Source: Sphingomonas sp. LY54 (GTDB lineage: Bacteria > Pseudomonadota > Alphaproteobacteria > Sphingomonadales > Sphingomonadaceae). Taken from it: 64,000 bases of DNA. The notes below the pieces were generated by a model. It saw only the letters and a list, made by a program, of their open reading frames with translations. It made no database searches and had not been told where the DNA came from. The position numbers and the translations under genes are program-made. Positions 29,145 to 39,672 of the stretch are shown here, piece by piece; position 1 is the stretch's first letter; each line of letters opens with the position of its first letter. Where the stretch lies: positions 2,386,501 through 2,450,500 of the forward strand of contig NZ_CP141588.1 in NCBI RefSeq assembly GCF_035594035.1. The letters are read 5' to 3'.

Positions 29145-30415
29145 CGCGCTGGATCGGGGAGATGGGGCTGGCCGTGCCCAGCTATCCCCATCTGGTCTCC
29201 GCCGCCGCGGCCCTGCTGATCTGTTTCGGCGCCTGGGCTCTGGCCTTGTTGGTCGCGCGCAAAGCGGGGCCTTTGCTTTCCGAACTCACCGCGCGGATCG
29301 CGGGCGCGCGCAACCAGAGCATCGCCGCGCGCATGTGCGACCTGACGCGCTACGCGACTGCGGCCGCGGTCCTTGCCATCGCGCTCCAGGCCGAGCCGTG
29401 GCCGAATCTTCCCGAGTTCATCCTCGGCTTCGCGCTGGCCACAGCCGCCGCCCTGCTGGTGCGCGGCATCATTCGCGGGCTGATGCTGCCGCGCTGGGTG
29501 GCATGGCTGCTGGCGATCGTGACTTGGGTCGCGGTCCTGGCCGACGCCATCGACGGTCTGGAGCCGGTCACCGACGTGCTCGACGCGGTCGGCTTCACGC
29601 TTGGCGATACGCGTTTCTCATTGCTGACCCTGCTGCAGATCGCGGTGGCTTTGCTCATCCTGCTGGCGGCGCTGCGGCTGGCCAGCCGGGTCATCAACCA
29701 GTCGATCGCGCGCTCGCCCGGCTTCGATCCAACCCAGCGGCTGCTGGCGCAGAAGCTCGCCGGAGTGGCCTTGCTGGTCGCGGCCTTCTTCGTCGGCATC
29801 GACATCGTCGGCATCGATCTTACCGCGCTGGCGGTCTTTTCGGGCGCGTTCGGCCTCGCCGTCGGCTTCGGCCTGCAGAAGACGTTCGGCAACCTGATCG
29901 CCGGGATCATCCTGCTGATGGACCGCTCGATCAAACCGGGCGACGTGATTGCGGTCGGCGAGACGTTCGGCTGGGTGAACAAGATCGGCGTGCGCGCCGT
30001 CTCCGTCGTCACGCGCGACGGCAAGGAGCATCTGATCCCGAACGAGATCCTGATGACCCAGGAGGTCGTCAACTGGTCCTATTCGAGCCCGGACGTCCGC
30101 ATCCACATCCCGATCGGCGTCGCTTATGGCTGCGATCTGCCACTGGCGCAGAAGCTGATGATGGAGGCGGTGACGACGTCGCCGCGCATCCTCAACCAGC
30201 CCGAGCCCAAGGTGCTGCTGCGCGAATTCGGCGATCGCTGGATCGAGCACGACGTCCGCGTCTGGATCGCCGACCCGGCCGAGGGGGTAGGCAATATCCG
30301 TTCCGAAATCCTCAACCGGATCTGGGTGCTGTTCCGCGAAAACGGGATCGAGATTCCGGTACCGCAGCGCGATATCCGCATCCGCGAATGGCCGGGGCCG
30401 CCGCCGCAAGCCTAG
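29141..30415 (+). CDS. MscS-family mechanosensitive channel
   Basis: A 424-aa channel with about five predicted membrane helices ahead of the MscS core. The pore helix region is TALAVFSGAFGLAVGFGLQK followed by TFGNLIAGIILLMDRSIKPG, the diagnostic MscS motif; the cytosolic beta domain follows with HLIPNEILMTQEVVNWSY. The extra N-terminal helices make it a medium-size member of the family. It starts by ATGA overlap with metC and its last 4 nt overlap a convergent gene. Confidence 0.92.
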   Translation: MTRWIGEMGLAVPSYPHLVSAAAALLICFGAWALALLVARKAGPLLSELTARIAGARNQSIAARMCDLTRYATAAAVLAIALQAEPWPNLPEFILGFALATAAALLVRGIIRGLMLPRWVAWLLAIVTWVAVLADAIDGLEPVTDVLDAVGFTLGDTRFSLLTLLQIAVALLILLAALRLASRVINQSIARSPGFDPTQRLLAQKLAGVALLVAAFFVGIDIVGIDLTALAVFSGAFGLAVGFGLQKTFGNLIAGIILLMDRSIKPGDVIAVGETFGWVNKIGVRAVSVVTRDGKEHLIPNEILMTQEVVNWSYSSPDVRIHIPIGVAYGCDLPLAQKLMMEAVTTSPRILNQPEPKVLLREFGDRWIEHDVRVWIADPAEGVGNIRSEILNRIWVLFRENGIEIPVPQRDIRIREWPGPPPQA

Positions 30416-30774
30416 AGGCGTAGCACCCGGCCGATATCGCGCAGGGCGCGGGCCAGTTCGTCGGCGAGCGCGGCAGCGGCTCCTTGCGACTGGCGATCGG
30501 GGCTGTTGGCGGCCAGCAACGCCTCGACGCCCGCCGCCGCCCAAAGCGCCGTCTCGGCAACCAACGCATCGAAGCGACGCTGCACGATCGGCACCGCATC
30601 GTCATAGGCGCCGCTGATCCGCGCGCTCTCGTCGAGCGCTGCGTCGCCGCCTTGGTCCCGGTCGGTCCGGCCCGCAATCAGCTCGACCAGGGTCAGCACG
30701 TGCCGGAGCTGCGCGACCTGGCGGCCGGCATCGTTCATGACCGGCATGGCAAAGGCGGGGGACTGGTGCGTCAT
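30412..30774 (-). CDS. Hypothetical helical protein
   Basis: A 120-aa, mostly helical soluble protein (RQVAQLRHVLTLVELIAGRT; QRRFDALVAETALWAAAGVE; ALADELARALRDIGRVLRL). No motif or family was recognised. It is convergent with the MscS gene, overlapping by 4 nt, and divergent from the TorF gene, with no partner on its strand. Confidence 0.6.
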   Translation of the reverse strand: MTHQSPAFAMPVMNDAGRQVAQLRHVLTLVELIAGRTDRDQGGDAALDESARISGAYDDAVPIVQRRFDALVAETALWAAAGVEALLAANSPDRQSQGAAAALADELARALRDIGRVLRL

Positions 30775-30877
30775 GGCGCTTTTCTCTACCGCCCGGGCGC
30801 TAAGGAAGGGCTAACGCAGTGGCTGCGGCACGCCGCCGCCCCTAGGCATCGGCCCGGGTTCAACACGAGGATAAAGA

Positions 30878-31579
30878 ATGAAATTGCTGTACGTGCTGCC
30901 GGTTCTGGCGGCATTGGCGTCCGCGCCCGCCGCCGCCCAATTGTCGGGCGGTGTGACGGTCAGCGGCGAAGCGAACCTGCTGTCCGATTATCGCTTTCGC
31001 GGCGTCTCGCGCTCGGACGAAGATCCGGCGCTGCAGGGCGCGCTGACGGTGCAGACCGACAGCGGCTTCTATGTCGGCGGTCGCGGGACGACGCTGAAGG
31101 GCGTCGATCGCGTCACCGCGGGCGATTTCGGCGATGTCGAGCTGGACCTCTACGCCGGTTACGGCATGGACCTGGGCCTTGGCACCTCGCTCGATGCCGG
31201 CATGATGGTCTACGTGTTCCCGGACGGGGAGGGGAAAACCGACTATTTCGAGCCCTACGCCTCGGTTTCGCACCAACTCGGGCCGGTGCTGGCGACGGCC
31301 GGCGCCAAATATGCCTGGGACCAGGCCGCGCTGGGCGGCGAGGACATGCTCTATCTGTTCGGCGAGGTCGAGGCGGGCATCCCGTTCACGCCGCTGACCT
31401 TCACTGCCTCGGCCGGCCGCCAGGATGCGGGCGCGTTCGGCGATTACTGGAACTGGTCGCTGGGCGCGCGCGCGGTCTTCGGGCCTGTGCAGGCGGGCCT
31501 GCGCTACGTCGACACCGATTTGCCGTCGCTGCCGAACCAAGACGCCGGCCTGGTCTTCTCGCTCGGCCTGCGCTTCTAG
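30878..31579 (+). CDS. TorF-family putative outer-membrane protein
   Basis: A 233-aa exported protein with signal peptide MKLLYVLPVLAALASAPAAA and the TorF start (GGVTVSGEANLLSDYRFRGV), followed by alternating strands (EPYASVSHQLGPVLATAGAK) and a C-terminal Phe (FSLGLRF) as expected for a beta-barrel inserted by the Bam machinery. The family is common in proteobacteria; transport substrates are not known. Single gene; a palindromic repeat follows the stop. Confidence 0.88.
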   Translation: MKLLYVLPVLAALASAPAAAQLSGGVTVSGEANLLSDYRFRGVSRSDEDPALQGALTVQTDSGFYVGGRGTTLKGVDRVTAGDFGDVELDLYAGYGMDLGLGTSLDAGMMVYVFPDGEGKTDYFEPYASVSHQLGPVLATAGAKYAWDQAALGGEDMLYLFGEVEAGIPFTPLTFTASAGRQDAGAFGDYWNWSLGARAVFGPVQAGLRYVDTDLPSLPNQDAGLVFSLGLRF

Positions 31580-31580
31580 A

Positions 31581-31663
31581 ACGTCGTCCCGGCGGAGGCC
31601 GGGACCCCGAGACGAGACCGCATACAGCTTTCCTGAGACCCCGGCCTGCGCCGGGGTGACGGC
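31581..31663. repeat. Two-hairpin GC repeat between convergent genes
   Basis: The hairpin GTCCCGGCGGAGGCCGGGAC (left) and the hairpin ACCCCGGCCTGCGCCGGGGT (right) flank a 33-nt spacer; the outer ends CGTC and GACG are also complementary. It shares layout and sequence with the element at 50651. It lies between the convergent TorF and DUF3035 genes. Confidence 0.85.
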
Positions 31664-31667
31664 AGGA

Positions 31668-32093
31668 TTACTGCGGCGTCGAGACGCTGGCTTCCTGGCC
31701 GTCGCCCTCGGGCACGGCGAGAATGGTCTGGGTGGTCTGGCCCTTGTCGACCACGACCGTGCCCGGATCGCCGGCGACCGAGCGCGCGCCCGGGGCAGCG
31801 CGGTCGGCCTCGGCCGCGCGGAGCATCGTCGTCTCGGCGGCGCTGCGCGGGGCGGGGCCGCCGAACAGGGCCTCGACGGCCTGGGTGCGGCTGTCGGTCG
31901 AGGCTGCGGCCGGTGCTCCGGCGGCGGGCGGGGTCAGCGCGAAATCGGGCGGAACCACCAAAGGCGCGGCGCGGGTCACGGCGAATTCGTCGGGGCGGAC
32001 GCGGTTGCCGCCGAACAGGCCGCCGGTTGCGCCGCACGCGCTCAACATCAACGATGCGGCCGAAACCGCCAGAACGAGCTTCATGGTACGCAT
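31668..32093 (-). CDS. DUF3035 lipoprotein (BamF-type)
   Basis: A 141-aa lipoprotein with signal and lipobox in VSAASLMLSACGAT. The mature protein has the DUF3035 signature RPDEFAVTRAAPLVVPPDF and a Pro/Ala-rich, low-complexity remainder. Alphaproteobacterial members are called BamF, a proposed extra subunit of the outer-membrane beta-barrel assembly machine. It lies 2 nt downstream of lspA, the enzyme that matures such lipoproteins. The start at 32093 gives MRTMKLVLA; a longer frame overlaps lspA. Confidence 0.85.
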   Translation of the reverse strand: MRTMKLVLAVSAASLMLSACGATGGLFGGNRVRPDEFAVTRAAPLVVPPDFALTPPAAGAPAAASTDSRTQAVEALFGGPAPRSAAETTMLRAAEADRAAPGARSVAGDPGTVVVDKGQTTQTILAVPEGDGQEASVSTPQ

Positions 32094-32095
32094 CG

Positions 32096-32626
32096 TCACT
32101 TTTCCTTCCGAGGGGCCTTGCCGTCGCGCGTCAGCAGCGCCCGGACAAGCAATAGCAATACACCGATGGTAATCGCTGCGTCGCCGACATTGAAGATCAA
32201 AAAGGGCCGCCACTCGCCGAAATGCAGGTCGGCGAAGTCGGCGACATAGCCGTAGCGGGCGCGATCGACGATATTGCCGAGCGCGCCGCCGAGCACCAGC
32301 GACAGCGCGATCGCGTCGGCCCGGTTCTTCTCGCGCCACAACCATACCGCTACCGCGGAGGCGATCGCAGCCGTCATCGCGACCAGCAGCCAGCGGCCGG
32401 TGTCGGAGCTGGCGGTGAGGAAGCCCATCGAGACGCCGTGATTCTCGACCCAGCGCAGGTCGAAGAAGGGCAGCAGGTCGACCACGCCCCGCTGCGGCAG
32501 CCGCAGCAGGTCTATCACGATCCACTTGGTGATCTGGTCGAGCGCGAAGACGAACGCGGCGATGACGAGCGCGAGCACGCGCTGGTTGCGCTCGGGCTTC
32601 GCCAGGCTGGGGGACACGCTAGCCAT
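32096..32626 (-). CDS. lspA: Lipoprotein signal peptidase (signal peptidase II)
   Basis: Aspartyl protease of the inner membrane that cleaves lipoprotein signal peptides below the lipidated cysteine. The 176-aa protein has four membrane segments and the two catalytic aspartates in NIVDRARYGYVADF and FNVGDAAIT. It overlaps the ileS stop by 8 nt and is followed at once by the DUF3035 gene; ileS-lspA is a widespread gene pair. Many lipoproteins in this window would be its substrates. Confidence 0.96.
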   Translation of the reverse strand: MASVSPSLAKPERNQRVLALVIAAFVFALDQITKWIVIDLLRLPQRGVVDLLPFFDLRWVENHGVSMGFLTASSDTGRWLLVAMTAAIASAVAVWLWREKNRADAIALSLVLGGALGNIVDRARYGYVADFADLHFGEWRPFLIFNVGDAAITIGVLLLLVRALLTRDGKAPRKEK

Positions 32627-35384
32627 TCACAACTTCCTCGCAGCGGGTGCAGAGCGCGCCTTCTTCCGATACTTCCGGCAGGTGGCGCCAGCAGCGGCCG
32701 CATTTCTCATAGTCGGTGCGCGAGATCGCGACCTGGTCGGATTCGCCGGCAGTCGCATCGAGCTCGGAGACGATGCAGATCTCGTCGAAATCGACCGAGC
32801 GCACCGCCGCGGCAGCCACCGGGTCGCCGAGGCTCAAATCGACCTGCGCCTCGAGGCTCGAGCGCACGATCTTGTCGCGGCGGAGCGGCTCGATCGCTTC
32901 GGTGACGGTGGTGCGGACGGCGCGGATCGTCGCCCATTTGGCGCCCAGTTCCTCGTCGCGCCAGTGCGGGTCGATCTCGGGCCAGGTTTCGAGGTGGATC
33001 GATTCCCCGTCCGGATAACGGCTCGCCCATACTTCCTCGGCGGTGAACACGAGGATCGGCGAGATCCAGCGGATCAGGGCGTGGAAGACGTGATCGAGCA
33101 CGGTCCGGTAGGCGCGCCGCTTCATCGACGACGGCGCGTCGCAATAGAGGCTGTCCTTGCGGATATCGAAGAACAAAGCCGACAAATCGTCGTTGGCGAA
33201 GGTGGTGAGCAGGCGCGAATAGCGATTGAACTCGTAGCCCTCGGCCGCTGCCTTCAGCTCGATGTCGAGTTCGGCGAGACGGTGCAGCACCCAGCGTTCG
33301 AGCTCGGGCATGCCGGCGGGCGGGACGCGCTCGCTCTCTTCGAAGTCGCTCAGCGCGCCGAGCAGGTAGCGGAAGGTGTTGCGGAGCTTGCGATAGGCGT
33401 CCGAGGTGCCCGCGAGCACTTCCTTGCCGATGCGGACGTCCTCGAAATAGTCGGTCGAGGCGACCCACAGGCGGAGGATGTCCGCGCCCGATTCGTCGAT
33501 CACCTTCAGCGGATCGACCGTGTTGCCGACCGACTTGGACATCTTGCGGCCGTTCTGGTCGAGCGCGAAGCCGTGGGTGAGCACGCCTTCATAGGGCGCC
33601 CGCCCGCGCGTCCCCGCGCTTTCCAGCAAGGACGACTGGAACCAGCCGCGATGCTGGTCCGAACCCTCGATATAGAGGTCGGCGCGGACGCCTTCGCCAT
33701 AGCGCGCTTCGATCACATAAGTGTGGGTCGATCCGGAATCGAACCACACGTCGAGGATGTCCATCTGCGGCTCGTAATCGTCGAGCCGGTAGCCGTTGCC
33801 CAGCAGGGCCTGGTGGTCGGCGGTGAACCAGGCGTCGGCGCCGCCGGCCTTGAACGCCTCGAGGATGCGGGCGTTGACGGCCTCGTCGCGCAGATAGTCG
33901 CCGCTCTCGCGGTGGACGTAGAGCGCGATCGGCACGCCCCAGGCGCGCTGGCGGCTGATCACCCAGTCGGGGCGGCCTTCGACCATCGAGCGGATGCGGT
34001 TCTTCGAGCGCGCCGGGACCCAGCGCGTCTGCTCGATCGCGTCCAGCGCCACATCGCGCAGGCTGGCGTCACCCTGATCCATCGGGATGAACCATTGCGG
34101 CGTGGCGCGGAAGATGACCTTCGCCTTGGAGCGCCAGCTGTGCGGATAGGAGTGCGCGAAGTCCGCCGAGGCGGCGAGCAGGGCGCCGGCCTCGCGTAGG
34201 TCCGAGCAGATCGGCCCGTCGGGCGCGTTGAACTTGGCGTTGATCACCGAGCCCTGGCCGCCGAGCCAGGCCCAGTCGGCGCGGTAGCGGCCGTCGCCCT
34301 CGACCGCGAACACGGTGTCGATGCCGTTCGCCTTGCAGAGCAGGAAATCGTCCTCGCCGTGGTCGGGCGCCATGTGGACGAGGCCGGTGCCGGCGTCGGT
34401 CGTGACGAACTCGCCGGGGAGGAACGGGCGCGGCTTGGCGAAGAAGCCGCCGTGCGCGTGCATCGGGTGGCGCGCGATCGTGAAGGCGAGCTCGCTGCCC
34501 TTGCCGCGCCACAGGATCGTCTCGAGCGGCAGGCCGGTGCGCTGGCGAACCGCCGGAAGCAGTTGCTCCGCGACCAGCAATTTCCGCTCGCCGCCGTCGG
34601 CGAGGACGTAGTCGATGTCCTCCCCGTAGGCGAGCGCCTGGTTGACCGGGATCGTCCAGGGCGTGGTCGTCCAGATGGCGGCATGAGCGCCGACCAGCGC
34701 GTCGATCGGGCTCTCGACGATCTCGAACGCGACGTCGATCTGGGTGGACGTGATGTCCTCATATTCGACCTCGGCCTCGGCCAGCGCGGTCTTCTCGACC
34801 GGCGACCACATGACCGGCTTGGCGCCGCGATAGAGCTGCCCGGACATCGCGAACTTCATCAGCTCGCCGACGATCGCGGCCTCACTCTCATATTTCATGG
34901 TGAGATAGGGATCGTCCCACTCGCCCATCACGCCGAGCCGCTTGAACTGCTCGCGCTGCACCTCGACCCATTTCTCGGCGTAAGCGCGGCATTCGGCGCG
35001 GAACTGCGCGGTCGGCACCTCGTCCTTGTCGAGCTTCTTCTTGCGATATTGCTCCTCGACCTTCCATTCGATCGGCAGGCCGTGGCAGTCCCAGCCCGGA
35101 ATGTAGGGCGCGTCGAACCCGCGCAGGCTCGCCGAGCGGACGACGATGTCCTTCAGGATCTTGTTCATCGCGTGGCCCATATGGATATCGCCATTGGCGT
35201 AAGGCGGGCCGTCGTGGAGGATGAAGCGCTTCTGGCCTGCGCGGGCCTTGCGCAGGCGCTCGTAGAGCCCGGTCTCCGCCCAGCGGGCGAGGATGGCAGG
35301 CTCCTTGGCGGCGAGGCCGGCCTTCATCGGGAAATCGGTCTTCGGCAGGAAGACCGTGTCTTTATAATCGGTTTTCTCGGACAT
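32619..35384 (-). CDS. ileS: Isoleucyl-tRNA synthetase
   Basis: Class I synthetase of 921 aa charging tRNA-Ile and editing valine. The HIGH motif reads HMGH in PPYANGDIHMGHAMNKI (about residues 61-77), the KMSKS loop is GRKMSKSVGN, the CP1 editing domain contains TTPWTIPVNQALA, and the C-terminal zinc site is CGRCWRHL with a second CTRC pair. The start at 35384 (MSEKTDYKDTVFLPKTDFPM) fits the family; codons upstream are not similar. It reads into lspA with an 8-nt overlap. Confidence 0.98.
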   Translation of the reverse strand: MSEKTDYKDTVFLPKTDFPMKAGLAAKEPAILARWAETGLYERLRKARAGQKRFILHDGPPYANGDIHMGHAMNKILKDIVVRSASLRGFDAPYIPGWDCHGLPIEWKVEEQYRKKKLDKDEVPTAQFRAECRAYAEKWVEVQREQFKRLGVMGEWDDPYLTMKYESEAAIVGELMKFAMSGQLYRGAKPVMWSPVEKTALAEAEVEYEDITSTQIDVAFEIVESPIDALVGAHAAIWTTTPWTIPVNQALAYGEDIDYVLADGGERKLLVAEQLLPAVRQRTGLPLETILWRGKGSELAFTIARHPMHAHGGFFAKPRPFLPGEFVTTDAGTGLVHMAPDHGEDDFLLCKANGIDTVFAVEGDGRYRADWAWLGGQGSVINAKFNAPDGPICSDLREAGALLAASADFAHSYPHSWRSKAKVIFRATPQWFIPMDQGDASLRDVALDAIEQTRWVPARSKNRIRSMVEGRPDWVISRQRAWGVPIALYVHRESGDYLRDEAVNARILEAFKAGGADAWFTADHQALLGNGYRLDDYEPQMDILDVWFDSGSTHTYVIEARYGEGVRADLYIEGSDQHRGWFQSSLLESAGTRGRAPYEGVLTHGFALDQNGRKMSKSVGNTVDPLKVIDESGADILRLWVASTDYFEDVRIGKEVLAGTSDAYRKLRNTFRYLLGALSDFEESERVPPAGMPELERWVLHRLAELDIELKAAAEGYEFNRYSRLLTTFANDDLSALFFDIRKDSLYCDAPSSMKRRAYRTVLDHVFHALIRWISPILVFTAEEVWASRYPDGESIHLETWPEIDPHWRDEELGAKWATIRAVRTTVTEAIEPLRRDKIVRSSLEAQVDLSLGDPVAAAAVRSVDFDEICIVSELDATAGESDQVAISRTDYEKCGRCWRHLPEVSEEGALCTRCEEVVNG

Positions 35385-35539
35385 CGCGCGCGGCTTTAGC
35401 AGGAGGAAGGGGATTGGGAACAGCCTCTTTGCCGCGGCGACGGGACGCGCGCGTCGGGATCGCCCGAAACCGGGCCGGCGCGCCGCGGGGGGCGTGGGAG
35501 AAAAGCCTGGCTTGGCCGGCTGCTGCCGCCCACGCTCGC

Positions 35540-35767
35540 CTAAAGCGAGCTTCGGCCCGAGCCCGCTATGTCGTTCGCATGTTCGTAGCGTATGTCGGCT
35601 CCGCATTTCCCGCACCAGCCGTCGTTCAGCCGCAGCACGCGCGCCAGCGAATGGGAGGTGCGATGTCCGCTGGAGCAGACCAGATCGATCCGTTCATCGC
35701 TGTTCGCGGCCGGAAGCGGGATTCGCGCAACCGCTTTCACAGCGTGCCGGCCGTTCGCAGCTGCCAT
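35540..35767 (-). CDS. Small Cys-rich protein (third gene of nested cluster)
   Basis: A 75-aa frame starting at 35767, inside the end of the preceding 51-aa gene (31-nt overlap). It has a possible metal site, DLVCSSGHRT and WCGKCGADIRYEH, in which Cys-x-x-Cys plus upstream Cys/His would suit zinc. No family was recognised. There is no strong ribosome site of its own, as expected if it is translated by coupling; the start could be different. Confidence is moderate because the evidence is motif plus gene order. Confidence 0.5.
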   Translation of the reverse strand: MAAANGRHAVKAVARIPLPAANSDERIDLVCSSGHRTSHSLARVLRLNDGWCGKCGADIRYEHANDIAGSGRSSL

Positions 35768-35892
35768 TGAAGCCCGGGCAGCTTGATCATGTCGACGCCG
35801 CAGGCGGTGCATCGGCTGACGAATCGGCCCTGGTCCCAGCGGCTGGCCTTCACGTCGGCCGTGTGCCTTCCGAACAAAGAGTGCAGGCTCAT
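35737..35892 (-). CDS. Small CxxC protein (second gene of nested cluster)
   Basis: A 51-aa protein from 35892: MSLHSLFGRHTADVKASRWD followed by FVSRCTACGVDMIKLPGLQW. One CxxC knuckle and a conserved-looking aromatic C-terminus resemble half-zinc-ribbon proteins common in sphingomonads. The start overlaps the upstream stop as ATGA and the 3' end overlaps the downstream gene by 31 nt. Function unknown. Confidence 0.6.
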   Translation of the reverse strand: MSLHSLFGRHTADVKASRWDQGRFVSRCTACGVDMIKLPGLQWQLRTAGTL

Positions 35893-36191
35893 GATCGCTC
35901 GCCCGCGCCCGGAGCGTTCCGCGCCGTCGGGGCGTCTTCGCCGTCCTCCCATTCCGCGCTCGCGGCAGCCTGGCGCGCTTCGAAACTGTCATCGAGGCGC
36001 TGGATCAGCTCCGCGCGGCTCGTCCAGCTCGACGCGCTGGATTCGAGGCGCCGCCGGCCATTCGCAGTGTCCATGAGCGACGCCCGGGCAAGATCGGCCG
36101 CGGCGAGTTCGCGGCAGCCGACCGCCGTATCTTGGACCGCCTTCTGCGTCCGGCTGGGGATCTGCGAAAAGGTTCTGGCTGCGCGCTTCAT
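35889..36191 (-). CDS. Hypothetical protein (first gene of nested cluster)
   Basis: A 100-aa soluble, Ala/Ser/Arg-rich protein from 36191 (MKRAARTFSQIPSRTQKAVQ; SRAELIQRLDDSFEARQAAA). It has no signal peptide, membrane segment or recognised domain. It opens a string of three overlapping small genes on the minus strand. A version starting 33 nt earlier is possible. Confidence 0.55.
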   Translation of the reverse strand: MKRAARTFSQIPSRTQKAVQDTAVGCRELAAADLARASLMDTANGRRRLESSASSWTSRAELIQRLDDSFEARQAAASAEWEDGEDAPTARNAPGAGERS

Positions 36192-36349
36192 CGATAGGAC
36201 ACCTGGCAGGGCAAGCGGGAGCACATAGTCTCTCTGTCACGGGATGCTTGCGGGAAGATCAGGTGATGATGGTCATATAGGGGTTCCCAGCCCCTAATGC
36301 GAGGAGCGGCCTGGAAACACCGCGGTGGGGGGCGATCGCCTGTTCGGCA

Positions 36350-37318
36350 TTAGCGCTGCAGGGCGCGCCCGACGTTGTACATGTCCTCGACCCAGAGGTA
36401 GCCGCGATAGGCACGCGGCACGTCGGCGAGCTGCTCGGGGCGCTCGATTCCGGCGCCGATGCTGTCCTTGTAATCGCCCATCAGGATCACACGGCTGTTG
36501 GCTTCAGCCATGCGGGCGAGGAAGCGGTTGGGCCAGCCCCAGATCGCCCATTGGTAATTGAGCGGCACGAACACGGTGGTGTCGCGGCAGCTCTCGGGCA
36601 TGAAGCCGGTCCAGCCGAGCTTCGCATAGTCGATGAGGCAGGCCTTGGCGCCTTCCTTGGTGAAGGTCCACGCGTCCGGCACGTGCTGCTTCATCCGCGC
36701 GACGACGGCCGGGTGGCCGTAGAAGGAATGGCGCTGATCGGGCTTCACGCCGGCGCGCGCGAACGCGGCGAGCAGCAAGTCCGCCTCTTTCGGGTCGCGG
36801 CTCTTGAAGTTGAACATAATCGGCGTGCGGCCCATTCCCTGCAGCACGTCCTCGACGGCGGGCATGGCCCCGACCCCGCGGCCGCGCAGCGGGAAGGTGC
36901 GGCCGCCGTCGGCGGTGTAGCCGTAGCCGATGTCGAGCTTCTTCAGGTCGGCGAGCGTCTGGTCGCGCACTTCCCCTTTGCCGTCGGTGCGGCAATCAAG
37001 CGTCCAGTCGTGAAACACGACCATCTGCCCGTCGGCGGTGGGCGCGACATCGAGCTCGATCACGTCGGCGCCGAGGCGGACCGCGTGCCGCATCGAGAAA
37101 AGCGTGTTCTCGATGAAATTATGCTCGGGCGGGCGGATCCGCGTAGCCGTGCAGGTCTGGTTGTCGATGCCGGTGCGGTCGAACTGCTGGGCGATGCCGC
37201 GATGGGCGACGAGGATCAGCTTGCCGCTCGGCGTCGGCGCGATCCACGAGGCGTTGAGCAGGGAGACGATCACCGCGAAGGCCGCAAGGGCGATGGCGGC
37301 GATCTTCCACCTGCTCAC
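36350..37318 (-). CDS. Glycerophosphodiester phosphodiesterase
   Basis: Hydrolyses glycerophosphodiesters to glycerol-3-phosphate and an alcohol. The 322-aa protein has an N-terminal hydrophobic anchor (IAAIALAAFAVIVSLLNASW), the GDPD motif VAHRGIAQQFDRTG, then FIENTLFSMRHAVRLGADV and IELDVAPTADGQMVVFHDWT with the catalytic His and metal-binding Glu/Asp. Only one disulfide-prone Cys set is seen. GTG 37318 overlaps the ribF stop (GTGA); an ATG at 37348 is an alternative. It is the last gene of the thyA-folA-ribF run and likely acts at the periplasmic face. Confidence 0.88.
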   Translation of the reverse strand: MSRWKIAAIALAAFAVIVSLLNASWIAPTPSGKLILVAHRGIAQQFDRTGIDNQTCTATRIRPPEHNFIENTLFSMRHAVRLGADVIELDVAPTADGQMVVFHDWTLDCRTDGKGEVRDQTLADLKKLDIGYGYTADGGRTFPLRGRGVGAMPAVEDVLQGMGRTPIMFNFKSRDPKEADLLLAAFARAGVKPDQRHSFYGHPAVVARMKQHVPDAWTFTKEGAKACLIDYAKLGWTGFMPESCRDTTVFVPLNYQWAIWGWPNRFLARMAEANSRVILMGDYKDSIGAGIERPEQLADVPRAYRGYLWVEDMYNVGRALQR

Positions 37319-38241
37319 GCTTTCAGCCGCCGTTTCGCCTCGGCGCAATCCAGCTTCATGCGCGCGATCAGGTCGTCGATGATCTCGAACCTCGCCTCGG
37401 GGCGGATGAAGCTGATCAGCTCGACCTCTATGGTCTGGCCGTACAGATCTTCGCTGAAACTGAAGAAGTGGGGCTCGAGCAATTCCTTGGGCGGGGTGAA
37501 GCTCGGCCGGACGCCGATATTGGCGGCGCCGTCGAGCATGCGGCCGTCGGCCAGCCGGCCGCGCACCGCATAGATGCCGTAGCGCGGGCGGAGATAGTTG
37601 CCGATGTTGAGATTGGCGGTCGGGTAGCCGATCGCGCGGCCGCGCTTGTCGCCATGCTCGACCACGCCCTCGATCGCGAACGGCCGCGTCAGCAGCCGCG
37701 CCGCCGTCTCGCAGTCGCCCGCCTGCAGCGCCTCGCGGATGCGGCTGGAGGAGACCAGTTCATCGCCGGTGCGTACAAGCGCGACCGCATCGACCGACAG
37801 TCCGTGCTCGGCGCCGAGGCGGCGGAGCACCTCCGTGTTGCCGCCGCGGCCCTTGCCGAAGGTGAAGTCTTCGCCGGTCACGACGCCGGCCGCGCCGATG
37901 CGGCTGACCAGCCGGTCGGCGACGAAATCCTCGGCCGAGGTGGAGGCGAGTTCCGCGTCGAAATGGAAGACCAGCATCGCGTCGGCGCCGGCCGCGCCGA
38001 ACAGGCGCTCGCGCTGGTCGAGCGTGGTCAGGCGAAAGGGCGGGACGTCGGGCTTGAAGAAGCGGACCGGATGCGGATCGAAGGTGGCGACGAGCGCCGG
38101 CCGTCCTTCGGCACGGGCGCGTTCGATCGCCCGGCCCACCACCGCCTGGTGGCCCGCGTGAAATCCGTCGAAATTGCCGAGCGCGACGATGCCGCCACGC
38201 AGATGGGCCGGAACCGCCGAGCCGCCGTCGAGCCGCTCCAT
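37315..38241 (-). CDS. ribF: Bifunctional riboflavin kinase / FAD synthetase
   Basis: Makes FMN from riboflavin and then FAD. The 308-aa chain has the nucleotidyltransferase signature [20 protein letters not shown] (residues about 16-35) and [12 protein letters not shown], then the kinase domain with [15 protein letters not shown] and GIYAVRGRL. The start at 38241 ([14 protein letters not shown]) matches family length. It lies 32 nt after folA and overlaps the GDPD start, so flavin synthesis is coupled to folate and thymidylate genes here. Confidence 0.96.
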   Translation of the reverse strand: MERLDGGSAVPAHLRGGIVALGNFDGFHAGHQAVVGRAIERARAEGRPALVATFDPHPVRFFKPDVPPFRLTTLDQRERLFGAAGADAMLVFHFDAELASTSAEDFVADRLVSRIGAAGVVTGEDFTFGKGRGGNTEVLRRLGAEHGLSVDAVALVRTGDELVSSSRIREALQAGDCETAARLLTRPFAIEGVVEHGDKRGRAIGYPTANLNIGNYLRPRYGIYAVRGRLADGRMLDGAANIGVRPSFTPPKELLEPHFFSFSEDLYGQTIEVELISFIRPEARFEIIDDLIARMKLDCAEAKRRLKA

Positions 38242-38273
38242 CGGGCCTCTATAGAAAGGCGCCGGGGGCGTGC

Positions 38274-39553
<1,280 letters not shown>

Positions 39554-39672
39554 GGCACCGCTTATGGCGGGAGCGGCGCTGGTTTCCAAGCGTCGGCGAA
39601 GCCTCCGATACGGTCTCCGTTACGGAGCCGTCTCCGCGCCACCACGGCCGGGCGCGGTGGCACAAGCCTGGC

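Noticed and set aside
36278..36296. TAGGGG/CCCCTA hairpin as a terminator
   Set aside because: Short stem with no T-run on either strand; it may be chance or an operator, so it was not listed.
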